From positions 80,415,799 through 80,479,798 of the forward strand of contig CM070915.1 of assembly GCA_036417435.1 (NCBI GenBank): 64,000 nt of DNA. Reading direction: 5' to 3'. The stretch is from Inia geoffrensis. Its lineage: Eukaryota; Chordata; Mammalia; Artiodactyla; Iniidae. Of this stretch, positions 1 to 12,337 are shown piece after piece; the stretch's first letter is position 1; the number at the start of each line of letters is the position of its first letter. A program made the translations under genes and the position numbers. The notes under the pieces were generated by a model, which searched no databases, was not told where the DNA came from, and saw nothing but the letters and a program-made list of their open reading frames with translations.

Positions 1-3000
1 CAAAGCAGCGGCTGCAAGAGACAAAGGCGCCACCTGGAGAATGGGAGAGTGCTCTGCCCCCCACCCCCACCCCCACCCCGGGCCAGACCCACAGCCCTAA
101 GGGCAGAGGGCTGGGGAGCAGCATGGGGGCTTTGAGGGCCTTCTGTTTCCTGACCATGGGGTTAGTTTGTGATCATGCTAACTAAGCCTGGCTTCTAACT
201 TAAAGTTTATCAGTACTTAATCTGTTACCTTTAAAACAAAAGCTGGCATTTAAACAGTAACTATTAACCGGACCATTCTCTGAAATGCACCCCCCTCGAC
301 GTGCCCAACCCCTCCCTCTATCCTCAAAGCTGACCAGATGGACCCGCCCCAGGGGGTGAGTGGACGGCTAGATCAGGGGGCGTGTCCTCCCACCCTCCTG
401 TCCTCAGCCCCAGGCCCCTCCCGTTCTCTCCAGGGTTCCCAGATCTGAACCTGCCCTCTGAGCCTGGCAAAGTGGCTGCTCTGTAACTGGCACTCGCCAG
501 TTGGTGTCTCTCGGGACCTCCTCCTGGCTCTCCTGCTGGTCCATGAGCTCTGAGATAAAGGGGCTGTTTTACACTCCTGGCATCACCACAGCTCCCAGGA
601 GAGCGCCACCCACCCCACTGGCCCCCGAAGCTACTGGAAGTTAAAAATCAGTGGTGATGCGTTCTTCCTTCTCCTGCCCTCAACTGCTGCAGAAGTTTCC
701 AAATCTGCACCCCAGCCCTATCCCTCCTTCTATTTCAATCTATTAAAAGTACAAGAGTAGAATAACCTTAACTCTATTTTCATTTTTATTAGCTCTTCTT
801 TTCTCAAAAACTCCTGGGGGCCCTAATTTTCTCTTGGACCAATGCAGAATCCCTAATAATAGGATTTAAGGCTTTGTCTAGCTGACTTTTTATTTCAGTA
901 TATTGTGGTTTCAGATAAATCCCCAAAATCTGGCACAGCAGCAACTAGCCAGGGGCATAGCACAAAGAGGTCCTAAATATTTAACGAATAAATGACTGAA
1001 TTATACTTTCTCCTAATCCTACTTTTATGTCTTCACAGATAACATCTTACCAATTTGAGGAAAAGACCAGCCATTTAAGGCCCCATCACTTAAAGCAACA
1101 ACCGCCCAGGATCTCTGGGCAGGTCTAGTCTCCAGTTCAAAAGGAGGCAATTCATGGTCAAAGATCTTGTTAGTTGCTTCCCTGTCATTCTCAGCACTCA
1201 GACAGACCCCTCTGTATACGGTGAGTGCTGACTAAATGTTCTGCAACAGTCTTCTCCAGTACGTTACTCTTAAAGAGATCTAAATAAAATAGTCACTTAT
1301 ACGTTAATAATGTATTTTAGATTAGTGGCTTTTGTTTTAACAAGTAGGGACATAAGTATTAGCAGGACTTTGAACTGAAAGAGGTTCCTCTCCCCCGCCA
1401 AAAATATGCTAACTATATTTTCCATACTTATAGGATTAAGATGTTTCAGAAAATTTCTTTTTTCCCTCAGTATTACCCTATCACATAAAAATAAGAGCAC
1501 ATAATAATCAGCAATAAAAAGATAAAGCTCATACACAGAACTAAGACACCAAAGTAAAGTGAGTTTTCAGCCTGTCTGACCTCTAAACTGTTGCAGAGGC
1601 CACCTGGGAGGACAAAGGTCAGGGGACACGCCTCAGCCCCTGGACAAACAGTCTGGAGTCCTCCAGGGACGCAGAGAGCCAGGGAGCGGCACGTGTCCCA
1701 GCAGTGTTGCTTTAAAATGGTCTTCTCCTTTACATCCAGGATATTTTTCTGACTCTTCTCACCCTAACGAGTCATTATGGACACACAACTCCGAAAAGTG
1801 GTCAGAGAAATGCGACAGACATGGCAGCTGTTTTCCTGCAACTCTTCCCAAGGCGGCAGGTGAACAGGGTGGGACGCCCTGCACAGGCCCAGCCCCAAGG
1901 CCGCCAGTCCACCCAAAGCGCCACAGGGAGCAGTGACTTCCGTCACTGTGACTGTGGACCAGATGAGACTGGGGAGCTAAGATTTCAAAGGCTCCACGAT
2001 CAGCCCAAACGTAAAACAATCTTCCAACTGGCAAAAAAGTAATTTTCTATATTAGATATTGGAATTATATAATTATAATCATTTTACCTTGAATTCTGGG
2101 AACTAAGTGTATTTTGTTAAGGTTTATCAGAAATATATTTTGTTAAGGTTTATGAGAGTTGCTATGAAACACAATAATTGGGGGGGGGGAAAGAGACAAT
2201 TTGTGTTTACTGGGCCATGGATGGATGACTGACAGTGGATGATGTCACTAATAGGCAATTATAACATTCAGCATTCCAAAACTATTTAATAATTTGTTTT
2301 GAAGAAATACAGCCTCCAAAAGAACAAAAAGACAATCTTAATATTTATTTGGATAGTTGCATGCTAAAATAAAGTTAAACACATAGGATAAAGAAATTAA
2401 TTCCAACCTAAAAAAGTATCCAATAGTCAAATTTTAGTCCAACTTAACAATGGATGGGTTCCAAAAGTTTGTAAATGAATTATTCAGAATAGTCAGTGCA
2501 TTTCCCGTGGAAAAAACATTTCCTATGGCAATGTTGTAGACAGTAGCAAGGCTTCCAGTGTAACCCACAAACACCAGATTAAACATTAGGTACACATATG
2601 GCTGTACAGCATCATGGTAGCAAAGCATGTGCTTTACAGAGCAAAGCCCCCAGACCCCTCCTGGCTCTGTCAGTCCCCAGGAGTATTTCCCTGGAGTTGG
2701 GTCCCCCAGTCGCCAGCAGGAAGTGCGTCCCCAGGATGGCCTGCAGGACACCAGGACACCTGCCAGCTGGAGGGGCTCCACTGAGGCGCCCGAGATGGGG
2801 AGCCCCCGTACCCCGGCGTGCTCAGGTGTGAGGCTGGTGCCGAATGTATGTCACGGAGGTCTACACGGCCCCGGTGGGGTTAATGCCATCAGGCCAATGC
2901 CAGAGCAGCACCTCACTTACCACCACTACACACGGTCTTTCCAGATGCCTGTGATTCTGAAACTGAGGACTACATGGGGTTCAGCCTTCGAAACGATAAG

Positions 3001-4085
3001 GTTCATGTGACCCACTTAAGTTTTCCAAATATCTGGGCAGCTCCCTCCCTAATCCATAAGGCAATTACACTGTAACACAGTCTCCCTTCTGTAAGCAAAA
3101 GGAAGCATTTGTTACGAGCCGAGTGTACATGAATCAATGCAGGCCTCACAGGTGGTCTGTCCTTCAGGAAAACAGGGTCCTGGGTGGAGCCGCCACTCAG
3201 CGGCACGTGAGAGACAGACGCGGCATAGGGCGGGGCTGGGGAAAGCGGGCTGCCAGTCACGAGACACGCCAGCGGCGCTCACAGTTTAGACAGCGCACGG
3301 CCGGAAGGGCCGGTATGCAGACCACTGGACTAGGAGCAGCGCATAAGCCCAATGGCTCCTCCCAACGGCGCCTCTCAAGGCTTCTCCCAACGGCTCCTCC
3401 CACCCGCACTGTTACAAGCTCAGACGTTGCCCCAAGTGAGACAGTAGCATTAAGACAGCTAAAATTACACTGCTTGAGGAAAGAGGCTACGATGAGAGAA
3501 ACCCAAATTCACCGTTTACACTAATTCTCTATATGACTGGATCGTTCCACCGAAAAGGTTTCTTCTGCTCCCTAATTCATAGATTAAGATGCTCACTGGA
3601 ATGGAACAACCCACGCTGGGGCCAGATCTATGTACCACCGCCACCCAAAACAACATCTAGCGCGAGGAGCCACGAAACGTGACAGAAAACAAGCTTTCTT
3701 GCTATGGAAAGCAAAAAAACGTGACAAAGAGTTTTGCTTAACGCTTATAAAATGCCTTTTCACTCAATTATATTTTCATTTACATAAACTGACTCATGCA
3801 AAGCTGCCTTTTTAGTATAAATAAGGAAAAATAAAGGAAAAACTTTAGAATTCAAATACATATATATGACATTTTTTATCCTAATTTTAATAAAATTGTG
3901 AATCACTAAACCTGCATAATTATTTTTGTTGTCAATGATAATTTTTCTCCCATAAGTACTTTATGGGCTCCACCCAACTCGTGGCCTTGTCTTAGAGGCA
4001 GACTCTAGGATCCTAGTTTATTGTCTTTAAAAATGAAATTACAGATGTTACTGTAGCAAACTGGATGCTACTGTGGTGTCCTCAC
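1..4085 (-). other. SPIDR: SPIDR intron, partial, mostly unique sequence
   Basis: This is the part of the next intron that lies in the window, starting with gtgagg at 4,085. It holds a C-rich microsatellite at its far end, a G10 run near 2,180, a short 26-bp-period duplication near 2,110-2,155, and moderately GC-rich sequence at 1.6-2.0 and 2.6-3.4 kb. I recognise no exon, promoter or interspersed repeat. Confidence 0.7.
53..80 (+). repeat. (CCCCCA)n microsatellite
   Basis: Repeated C-tracts separated by single A bases, at the very start of the window. Confidence 0.9.
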
Positions 4086-4226
4086 CTTCCTCTGGTGACC
4101 TTCTGCAGAACCTTCATTCCCGTCAGCCTGCAGGACTTGCCCTCCAACTCCATGTCCTTCAGGACGGCGCCCTCCGAGTGCACCTCACTGAAGAGTCCGA
4201 GGGCATCTTGCACGAGAAGGCAGACT
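4086..4226 (-). CDS. SPIDR: SPIDR coding exon (third of three visible)
   Basis: A 141-nt exon on the minus strand. The acceptor is a T-rich tract ending TTTTTTGTAG, and the donor is GGAAG|gtgagg. Its first base completes the Arg codon begun in the previous exon. It then encodes 46 open codons and ends on two bases (AG), consistent with a split Arg. Diagnostic stretches are CLLVQDALGLFSEVH and LEGKSCRLTGMKVLQKVTRG. They match the human sequence that directly follows the previous exon's protein, about residues 511-557. The short middle stretch is the most diverged. The exon needed next (human TAGIFSLIDTLWP...) was not found in 1-4,085, so it lies beyond the window. Confidence 0.95.
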
Positions 4227-4960
4227 CTACAAAAAAGGATCCACATTTGCTCTTTTAGGAGACAGTTTTTGATTCAGTACAGAGACCAGAATTTCCTTCT
4301 CCTTCACTAGAAACTCACTGCAGATCCACCGTAGAAATCTACTTCCATTTAAAACATTTCAAATTATGTTTTATCAAACGCTAATATTCAAAGATATTAA
4401 TAGATATTCCTCGAAAATTATCACCAAAATGTTGCTAGCAATAACTTTGCTAAAATTTACTTCATCAGATCTATGGAGAAAAAAATACATTGAAATCACA
4501 TACAATTATTACTATGTTCAATTCTTCTTGCAATACGATATTTTATACCCAAGAACACCAGGAAATATCCCTGACTGCTCGCCTGATGCCCATATGGTTT
4601 TAGTCTGTTCAGGAGCGATATGTAGCAGGTGGTACCCAGAAGAATGTCCTATCTATCTTAAATATATTAGTCTTAACATTTCCATATGTGTGACATTATT
4701 TAATATGTTGTACCTATAAGACATTTATATAGTACAAACTCATTTCTCATGGTTGACTGGAAAAAGAAAATTTTACATAAAAAGTAGGGTTCTGTGGCTT
4801 ATAATTAGGTCTGGATCAAACAAGTGAAAAGCTAGAATACTTCAAAATGAAGATGAACAATGGTGGCCTTTGGATTTTACAAAAATGAGGAGCTGAGTTG
4901 CCTACAGTAGAAAAGTTAATGTTCAATCCTACTGACTTAACCTCTGAATTTAAAGGTCAA
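4227..4960. other. Intronic stretch without recognised feature
   Basis: AT-rich intron next to the third exon. I see no repeat family or coding segment that I can name. Confidence 0.5.
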
Positions 4961-4974
4961 AAAGAAAGTGGGAT

Positions 4975-6600
4975 GTAAGTTATTTGTTTCTTCCAGAATT
5001 CTGCATATTGTCCCACTGCCTTCTAGTCTTCCACTGTTTCTAACGAGAAGTCCCTTGTTACACGAGGAGTCACTTTTCACTTGCTGCTTTCAAGACTTTA
5101 TCTTTGGTTTTCAACATTTTGACTATGATGGGTATGTCTCTTTTTAGGTTTATCCTACTATAAGTTCATAGAGTTTCTTGGCTGTGTAAAGTTTTCCAGT
5201 CCAATTTGAGCCATTTTCAGCCATTATTACTCCAAATATCTTTTCTGTACCCTCCCCCACTCCCCTGCCCTTCTTGCGCTCCCATTACACGTGTATTGGT
5301 GCACTTAATGGTGTTCCACATTTCTGAGGTTCTTCATTCTTTTCTCCCCTTAGAATATTTATTCGTCATTTGTGAGATTTCCATAATAGTGCAGAGATAA
5401 TCATGGTATGTTTTAATTCTTCATAAAGACTAAGTTATTAAAAGTCTTCACAAGCATTTTTTTAATTGCTAAAATACTCTGCAGTCATCAATTTGAGATT
5501 AAGTTTTAACATCCTATTGAAATTACAATCCTCTTTTCTTGGGGAAGAGTTTTAAGTTTGACAAAGGGCTTACAAGCGTGTAATGCTTCCCAAATCTGCA
5601 TGCCATGTGCACACGGGCTATGCTACTCTCTGTATGTTCCAATTGTGGTGTAAGTGCTGTCAATCAAAGTGAGCACTTTTCATTCTGTCTCTCCTTCGGG
5701 CTGCACTAGCTCCATTATTCTAGATCCAAGTCCATGGATTCTTTCTTCTTCCAGCTCAAATCTACTGTTGAGCCTATCTAGTGAAATTTTCATATCAGTT
5801 ATTATACTTTCCAACTCCAGAGTTTCCATTTGGTTCTTTCCAGTTTGTGTCTTTTTACTGATATCCTCCTTTTGATTAGACTCTGTCATCTACACACCGT
5901 AATCTGGACACATGGTTCCCTCTGCTCTTTGAACGTTATTTATAATGGCTGTTTTAAAATCTCTGTCTGCTAAGTCCAACAACTGGGCCCTTCAAAAGCG
6001 GCTTCTATCATCTGCTTTTCCCCTCATGTATGGGTCATGCTTCCCTGTTTCTCTGCAAACCTTGCAATTTTTGGTTGACAACTGGGCGTGCTGGATAGTA
6101 AATTGTGGCAACTCTGGATCCTTGACTCCTCTCCGCCAAGGGTTGATGATGTAGTTTACTCCCTTGCTCAGTGACCTGTCTGAACAGCTCTTCCCTGCAG
6201 GCTGCAGTCTCTGATGGTCCTACTCAGACTGTCTTCTTGTTTTTATCTTTTCACATGGCTACCTAGAGGCTGTCCCTAGGTCAGCGAAGCCACTTATTAG
6301 TGAAAGGTTGTGCTTGAGCATCCTTAGCCAGTCAGACTTTTAATCTTTACCACTGGACATGTGTTTCTTGGCGGTTGATCTCATAGTTCAAGGAGTGCAG
6401 GTTTTTGCCCTCATCCCTCTCCTTTGGCCAGAGCTCATATTTCCCCTCCCTAATCACACCTGTGAAGGTGTGGCCTTCGGCAGGTCAGACAGCCAGACCT
6501 GTGTGCGATTTTAAAGTCTGGCTTCCCAGAGTTGCCCCTGGTTCAAAACAGCCAACTGTTCATCTAGTGTGGTTGGAGGTGGTCCTGCGGCCTTCAGGGA
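4975..6600 (-). mobile_element. Old L1 (L1M/HAL1-like) fragment, antisense
   Basis: Read on the minus strand, this resembles an old L1 in its ORF1 region. The stretch 5,680-5,889 reads as a coiled-coil peptide with SLDRLNSRFELEEERI and ends in a Glu-rich tail, typical of L1 ORF1. The plus-strand text around 5,700-6,100 follows the familiar reverse L1M wording, including 'tctgctaagtccaacaact' and 'tatgggtcatgcttccctg'. It has many stops and is inactive. Boundaries are approximate, and the 5' end may extend into the GC-rich sequence up to about 7,330. A U6 pseudogene interrupts it. Confidence 0.6.
5573..5676 (-). pseudogene. U6 snRNA pseudogene
   Basis: The reverse complement begins GTGCTCACTTTG, with further U6-like blocks: GCACTTACACCACAATTGGAA, ACATACAGAGAG and TAGCATAGCCCG. 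These correspond in order to the U6 5' stem, the AAUUGGAA block, AUACAGAGAA and UUAGCAUGGCCCC. There are many substitutions and small deletions, and the conserved ACAGAGA catalytic box is only just recognisable. No promoter elements were checked as functional. It is a dead retrocopy lying inside an antisense L1, as is common because L1 machinery copies U6 RNA. Confidence 0.75.
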
Positions 6601-6962
6601 AGTGAGGCTCATACCCCAACCTTCCCATGGGGGCCGTCAGTGCTCCTGAGAGCACACCCTTCCTGTCTCTCAAGTTTGACTGTGGTTCCAGGAGGGCTCT
6701 TGGTGGTCTCTTTTCCCTGATTCTCTCTGCTAACTTTTCATTGCTCTTTCCTTTGCTTGTTGATGAAGATTCAGGGAATTACAAGCACTCTCTGAACCTC
6801 TCTCCTCCAAGATCCTCATTGTTTTCAACAACACTCTTGGGCATGGAATTCTCCCGCCATCTCATGCAGCCCTACAGAGCTCTTCTTCTTCGCCATAACC
6901 TGTCTCCCTCTGGGCAGCGCCCCCTTTGCCTGGACTGACACCTCTGCTCTAGAGCGGGTGCT

Positions 6963-6977
6963 GGGGGGGGGGGGGGG
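6963..6977 (+). repeat. G15 homopolymer in a GC-rich stretch
   Basis: Fifteen consecutive G bases followed by cgggtgg, a G-quadruplex-prone tract on the plus strand. Confidence 0.95.
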
Positions 6978-9900
6978 CGGGTGGCGCTGGTCTTCTAGGC
7001 CAGCCTCTCTGCGTGGCGCATCTACCCTGTGGCGGGCTGGGGTAGGACAACTGGGCCAGTATTCTCGGCCTACCACACTGGGGGTTGAGCTTCTGCGACA
7101 GGGGCCTGAGGATAAGGGATGCTAGTGGGCAGCCTTCCTAGAGTGAAATGTTCCCTGGACTGGGAGGTGAGGGGAGGGGGTTGTCTTCTTGACTGCACTC
7201 CCTGGAGTAAAGCCTCAGAGTAGTAGTGGTTGGGGGTGGGGGGGTCAGGGCTCAAGGGCCACAGACTCACTGTTCTTAGTGAGATTTATCAGATTTTCTT
7301 GATTCCATTGAAGGAATGTTTCCCCATTTGCTGTATGCCCTTAGGACAATTTCCAGAGGCTTCACATGATTGTTTTTTATAGCTTTCTCCAGTTAAAATG
7401 TTTGCGAAGGGGAGAATCCACTGTGTAAATAAAGATCCTCTGGATAGTTAGCATGTGCCGTGTAAGAAAATATAATGGCTCTTTAGCCATTATTTACAAG
7501 TTCTGAGAGTATTTGGAAACTCTCTGAGTTTGTAGACTTACGTGTGAGTTGTTCTTTTTTTCTTAAAAGACATCTTGATTTGCTTGAACACAAGAAATGA
7601 GCCAAATACAAAATTACCGGGTCAGACACAGAAGCGCTTGATGTAGCGAGGTCTAGAGGGCTGCAGAGCCGCAAAATCAGTGTCACAAGATTCTGAGTAA
7701 CAGTGGCACATACGGGGTTGTCAATGTACCCCAAACAGTGCTCTGGCCTTAGGGGTGTCTATTTATGTGCTAAACACAGCAGGACTGCTGCAGGCCCAGG
7801 CCTGTGCAGGTGCCCTCTGAACCTCCCTAGGGAAAGGCCTGGCACAGGTAAACCCACAATCACAGGCTGTGGGATTACAGGAGGGAAACAGCAGAGAGCC
7901 TGTGAGAAAGCACTGGGGTGGAATGGCCTGGCCAGGTGGTTAGGGAAGGCCCCGCACAAGAGGTGATCTTTAAGCTGTGCCCTGAAGAAAGGGAATCCCC
8001 CCCCTGCACAGGGTTGGGAGACGCACACTTAGAGCAGAGAGCACAGCACACACACAACCTGCGATGGCAACGAGTTCTTCCATGCTTGAGAAGTTGAAAG
8101 AAGGCTGGAAAATAATACAAAAGAAAGAAAAAGAAGACAGGGGGAAAGTGGTAATACGGGGAAAGACTATGTACTATACGGGTATTTCCATGCATTGCTC
8201 CTGATTTAAAATCAAAGTTATGTTTATGAAAAATTAAAAACTTGAGGCACTTGTAAAGGGGCGGGATGGGGAACGGGGAGGAGGCAAGGGCATCTCCCTG
8301 GAGGGGCGCCTCTGCTGTGCGCAAAGGCCCGTGCCGGGGGCTCCCTGTGTGTGGGCGGAGGGGCTGCCTGGGCCCAGGTGGTGAATCGCTGGCCGGGTCC
8401 AGCCAGCACCCCCGCCTCCCGCCACAGGCGAGTCATGGGGAACACTAAGAGGCATTAGACCAAATTCTCCGTTTCAGAGATACAACCGCTGGCACAGGCA
8501 GGAGGCTGGCTTGAACCGAGCACTTTCAGAGTCTCGGCGGTCCGCGTGTGAGTTCGCTGCCCTAATCGATGGAAACAGGGGGCCTGCAAAGTGCTACTCA
8601 CAGGCTGAGCTCCACTGGCTCATGTGTTTTCTTTAGTTTATAAAGTGTTAATTTTTTTTAAAAAATTAGCAGCAAATATTAAAAATTAAGGGATTTTATA
8701 TAAAATTCGTTTCCTCTTTTCCTAAGAAGCCTGCGGCTCTGGCAGTACTGGGTGGCCAACACTCATCGTCAGGCACCAGCCTGTCCGGTCATCATGTGGC
8801 CCCGCCCGCCCCCCAGCCGTCACGCGAGTGCGTCCCGTTGGCCTCGGTCACCAGGTGGGCCTGCGTGAGGGCAACATCTCAGGGCAGAGACTGAAGCACA
8901 CAGTCTTGGGGGATGGACGAGGGACCGGAAGAGTCTACACTGGCCTAAGATTTCTGAAGAGGGGAGTGGAGTGGAGAATGAAGCACAGCCCCGGGTGTGG
9001 GCAGCCCAGACGTGGGTCTCATTTCAGAGCAGAAGAGCCAGGGAATCCAGACCAGCCAAGCGCCTTGAGCCGGGAGGTCAAGGACAGAGCTGACCGACAC
9101 GGGCCCGGTGGAGGACAGGGCTCGCCGCAGGGCACGGAGAGCTGGGCCTAGGCCTGCCCCAGCACCAGCCAGCTCCTGGCTGACCGTCCCCGTCGACACC
9201 GGGGGCCGGCTCTGGACGCCACGTCAGTTACCTCGTCTGCGCCAGGTGAGACGGTTCCAGTTCCACACGGGAGGCACTCGGGCCCCGCCCTGAGGTAGCA
9301 GTGTGGCCGAGCCCAGCAGGACACGCAGCCGACACGAGCACTACCCCTAAGTATCCCTGAAATACTGGATGAGCTGCAGCCTAGCCACATGGAGACGAGG
9401 AGACCCGACATTTTAAGATCACGTCAGGGGCCGGCGCTCACAAGATGGGGTCTCGGCGCTGGGAAGCAGGCTGGGTGCGTCCGTTCGCTCTCCGGCCAGG
9501 ATGCCAAGGATACCCAGCAACTCCACACCCCGGGCTGCTGGCAACGGGCAGCCTCGGGCTCTGGCTGCAGGTGACTTTCCACACATACTGAGCCCTGGTG
9601 CCGGGAATCCCACACTTCGCCTGAGAGGGACACTGCTGTTTTCAGAAGTGGTCAGCTTAGATAAACGCTAGACCAGCACAGAGAGAACGTCTCCAGGGAG
9701 GAAGGGGGATGTCCGTGGTTAAGAGTAAGAGCCTCGGAACCACTTCGCTACCTGAGATAGAGTTCGCCGCTCAAACCTCTCGCAGTAACAGTCTGGCACG
9801 CGAACACCTCTTATTTCAGATCAATGTTCCACCCACGCCTAAAACACTGACCGTCACCAAATAAAACCCCTCACCCACTTTCATGGTTTTCAGCACATGG

Positions 9901-10921
9901 TGCTGGGCTGCGGCGGCGGCGGCCTGTGAGGGGCTGCCTCAGCTCTGCGGCTGGCGGACGTGGCCAGCTGCTGGGAGCTTCGGCTCTGGAACCCTTAAAT
10001 CCAGGCAACTTTATCTGCTCGGCACCTAGCGAAGAGCCTGCACCTAATCTGCACTCAGCGTCGTGGTTTCCTTCACCCACCAGGCAAATCCACTTCGTTA
10101 CAAACACGCTTAATCGACAAGAAGGTGGTTTTTTCACATCACATTTTTCACATCACTTGTCAGCTCTCCTGAGCCCGTAGGAGGTGTGTGCACCTTTGTA
10201 AAAGGGCTGATCTCCTGCGTGAAGGGGCTCAGAGGAACGTGCTCGAAGCAGCAGAAGGCCCACCGCCACAGACGTGACGTCGTCACTCCTGACACCAGCT
10301 TGTGATCCGCCTCGTGGTGCCGTCCTCACCACCCAGCTCCCCAGTTTCATGGTAAGTAAAGCTCCTCTCTGGGTAAAGCGATGGAGAATCACCAACACCT
10401 TGCATGGCCCCAGAGCCCTCGGCTGCAGCGCCTCGACTCCATGCATTTCTGAGCCACGAGAGTGAGGCTGGAATAACTGACTAAAACTGATGCCAAGTGA
10501 AGCCACACTCCACAGCACATGCCCAGCAGCATAAAACAATACAGATAAGAGGTGCATGGTTCCATCCGGCCACATCACGATGGAAGTATAAAGTCCATCG
10601 TGCAGTTAATGTTTATCTTTAAGAATGCTTCCTTCCTTCTCTTACCAGCTGAACGCCTCATCATGCTAATTAAAGAACATTTTAAAAATTCTAAAAATGC
10701 ATGTATTGTTAGGCTGTGAAAGCACCAGAACAAAGCACAAGAAATAAGGAAAACAAAACTGGTGATTCACAGAGGGGGTTTTAGTGAGACGATAATCCCT
10801 CTTTGAAGCTTTAAACGCCCCTCCCCAACTTTTCAAAAATATTTACTTTCCCTCCTTTCATTCACTGGCTCAATATCATAGATACATAAATTAAGAAAAG
10901 CAAGAGAGAAGCAGTGAACGT

Positions 10922-10948
10922 GGGTATGTGTGTGCGTGTGTGTCTGTG
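10922..10948 (+). repeat. (TG)n microsatellite
   Basis: Short imperfect TG repeat interrupted by CG and CTG. Confidence 0.85.
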
Positions 10949-11899
10949 AACGCTTGTGTTCCGAGAGAGAGGCAGACGCAGTGACATGTGGGATGTTTAC
11001 ACGAGTCATGGAAGCGGTTCTGAGCAGTCCACCAAGAATTCCCGGAATCAGAGTCAGGCCTGGCTGTTTCATTCTAGGTCAGTGTCAACCGAAGCAGCCT
11101 CTGAAGACCAACAAGGATCTTTCTCTCCATGTTATGAGCCCTTACTAAGCCCTAATCTAAGGGAGAGACAGAAGAAATTCGAGGATGAAGTGAGAAAAAG
11201 AAGGAGGAGAGAGAGAAAGGGGAAGAGAGGCTGGGAGGGGAGCTTGGACCTGACCCCGAAGGGGAGGAGAGGGCGAAGAGCAGGGTGTGCGGGGGGGCAG
11301 GGCCTTTCCCAGCTCCAAGCCGCGCGCAGACGGGAAACCAGATACAGCAGGACACTGTGTCCTCCCGAAAAACAAGCAGACCACGCTCCTAAAGTAAACA
11401 GCTAATCCCGCTGTTTATCTTTCTAACATGAGATGTTAGCAGGATGATCTCTACTGCACAGAAATGTGGTTTCTATTCATTAAAAAAATCATATTTTCTC
11501 TTTGCTAAAATAAAAGTGTGACACGGAAACTTTCTAATACCAGTGAACAAGGAGTTAACAGTCGTTCTTTGCTAAAACTAACTTAACTATAAAGGATGGC
11601 AAGAAGCCTGAGAAAGGCCTTTTCCACACTTACACTTCCTCTTTATTTTTGGAAAATACTGCATTGCTGAAATTAACCAAACAACAAACCGTGCTGCAAG
11701 CGTGGTCTTTTAAGGAGGGCACAAATAATGTGGACATAACTGTGGCGTCCTGCACTCGGACTGTGGTTTTACCACTCCTGGAGATAAGACTTGACTGGGC
11801 CGAGACAAGCCAGAAGAGGACGTTTTATACATTCATACAAGTTTGCCTCCAGAACAAGTTTTCAAAGATACACAGCTACTCTTACACATTTTTGTTAAT

Positions 11900-12335
11900 T
11901 AAAATTTCGACGGAGGGAAGTGTAGATTCATGTGCAGGTGTGAGCCCCTCGCACACTCTGCCCCTTTCCCCCAGTGGCACACTGTGCCCTGACACAGTAA
12001 GACATCACACCAGACACCTCACAGCTGCAACGCACCACCTGGTTCAGGTCTCACCCACCCCACTGGTGCTTGTATGTGTGTGTGTGGTGAAGTTTTATCA
12101 CCTGTGGAGGATCCTGTATCCACCGCCACAAGGACCCCTCAGGCTGCCTTTTATCACACGCCTCCCTCTGTCTCCCTACCCTCCATCCCCAGCATCTAGA
12201 AGCCACTAATCTGTCTTCCATTTCTAAATTTGGCCACTTTTGAAATGTTATAAAAATGGAATCATCTAGTATATGATCTTTGGGTTTGAATTTTTTCCCT
12301 CAGCATAGTTCCCTGGTAATAATCAAGCTACTATG
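11900..12335 (-). mobile_element. L1 3'-end fragment, antisense
   Basis: Plus-strand text such as 'agaagccactaatctgtctt' and 'ttataaaaatggaatcatct', ending in 'ctcagcatagttccctgg', is the reverse of an L1 ORF2/3'-UTR region. The left boundary is approximate. Confidence 0.6.
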
Positions 12336-12337
12336 CC

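Larger units (their letters stand above)
6601..11890. other. GC-variable intron, mostly unique
   Basis: A long block with GC-rich parts (6.9-7.3, 8.25-8.45, 8.8-9.6 and 11.2-11.35 kb) and a short (CGG) patch near 9,911. Faint MIR-like text appears at about 8,465-8,560 and 9,715-9,800. A (TG)n tract lies near 10.9 kb. Open frames on both strands here are short, mutually overlapping and lack splice-consistent homology, so I do not call genes. Confidence 0.5.

Noticed and set aside
2434..2781. Minus-strand open frame with a hydrophobic C-terminal half (NLVFVGYTGSLATVYNIAI)
   Set aside because: No known protein comes to mind, the splice acceptor is weak and it matches no SPIDR exon. AT-rich sequence easily yields hydrophobic frames.
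3123..3524. 133-codon plus-strand open frame near 3.3 kb
   Set aside because: It includes small local repeats (cccaacggc-type units), has no homology and is antisense to the SPIDR intron.
11649..12209. 186-codon plus-strand open frame
   Set aside because: Its second half is reverse L1 3'-UTR text, and the first half has no homology or splice support.
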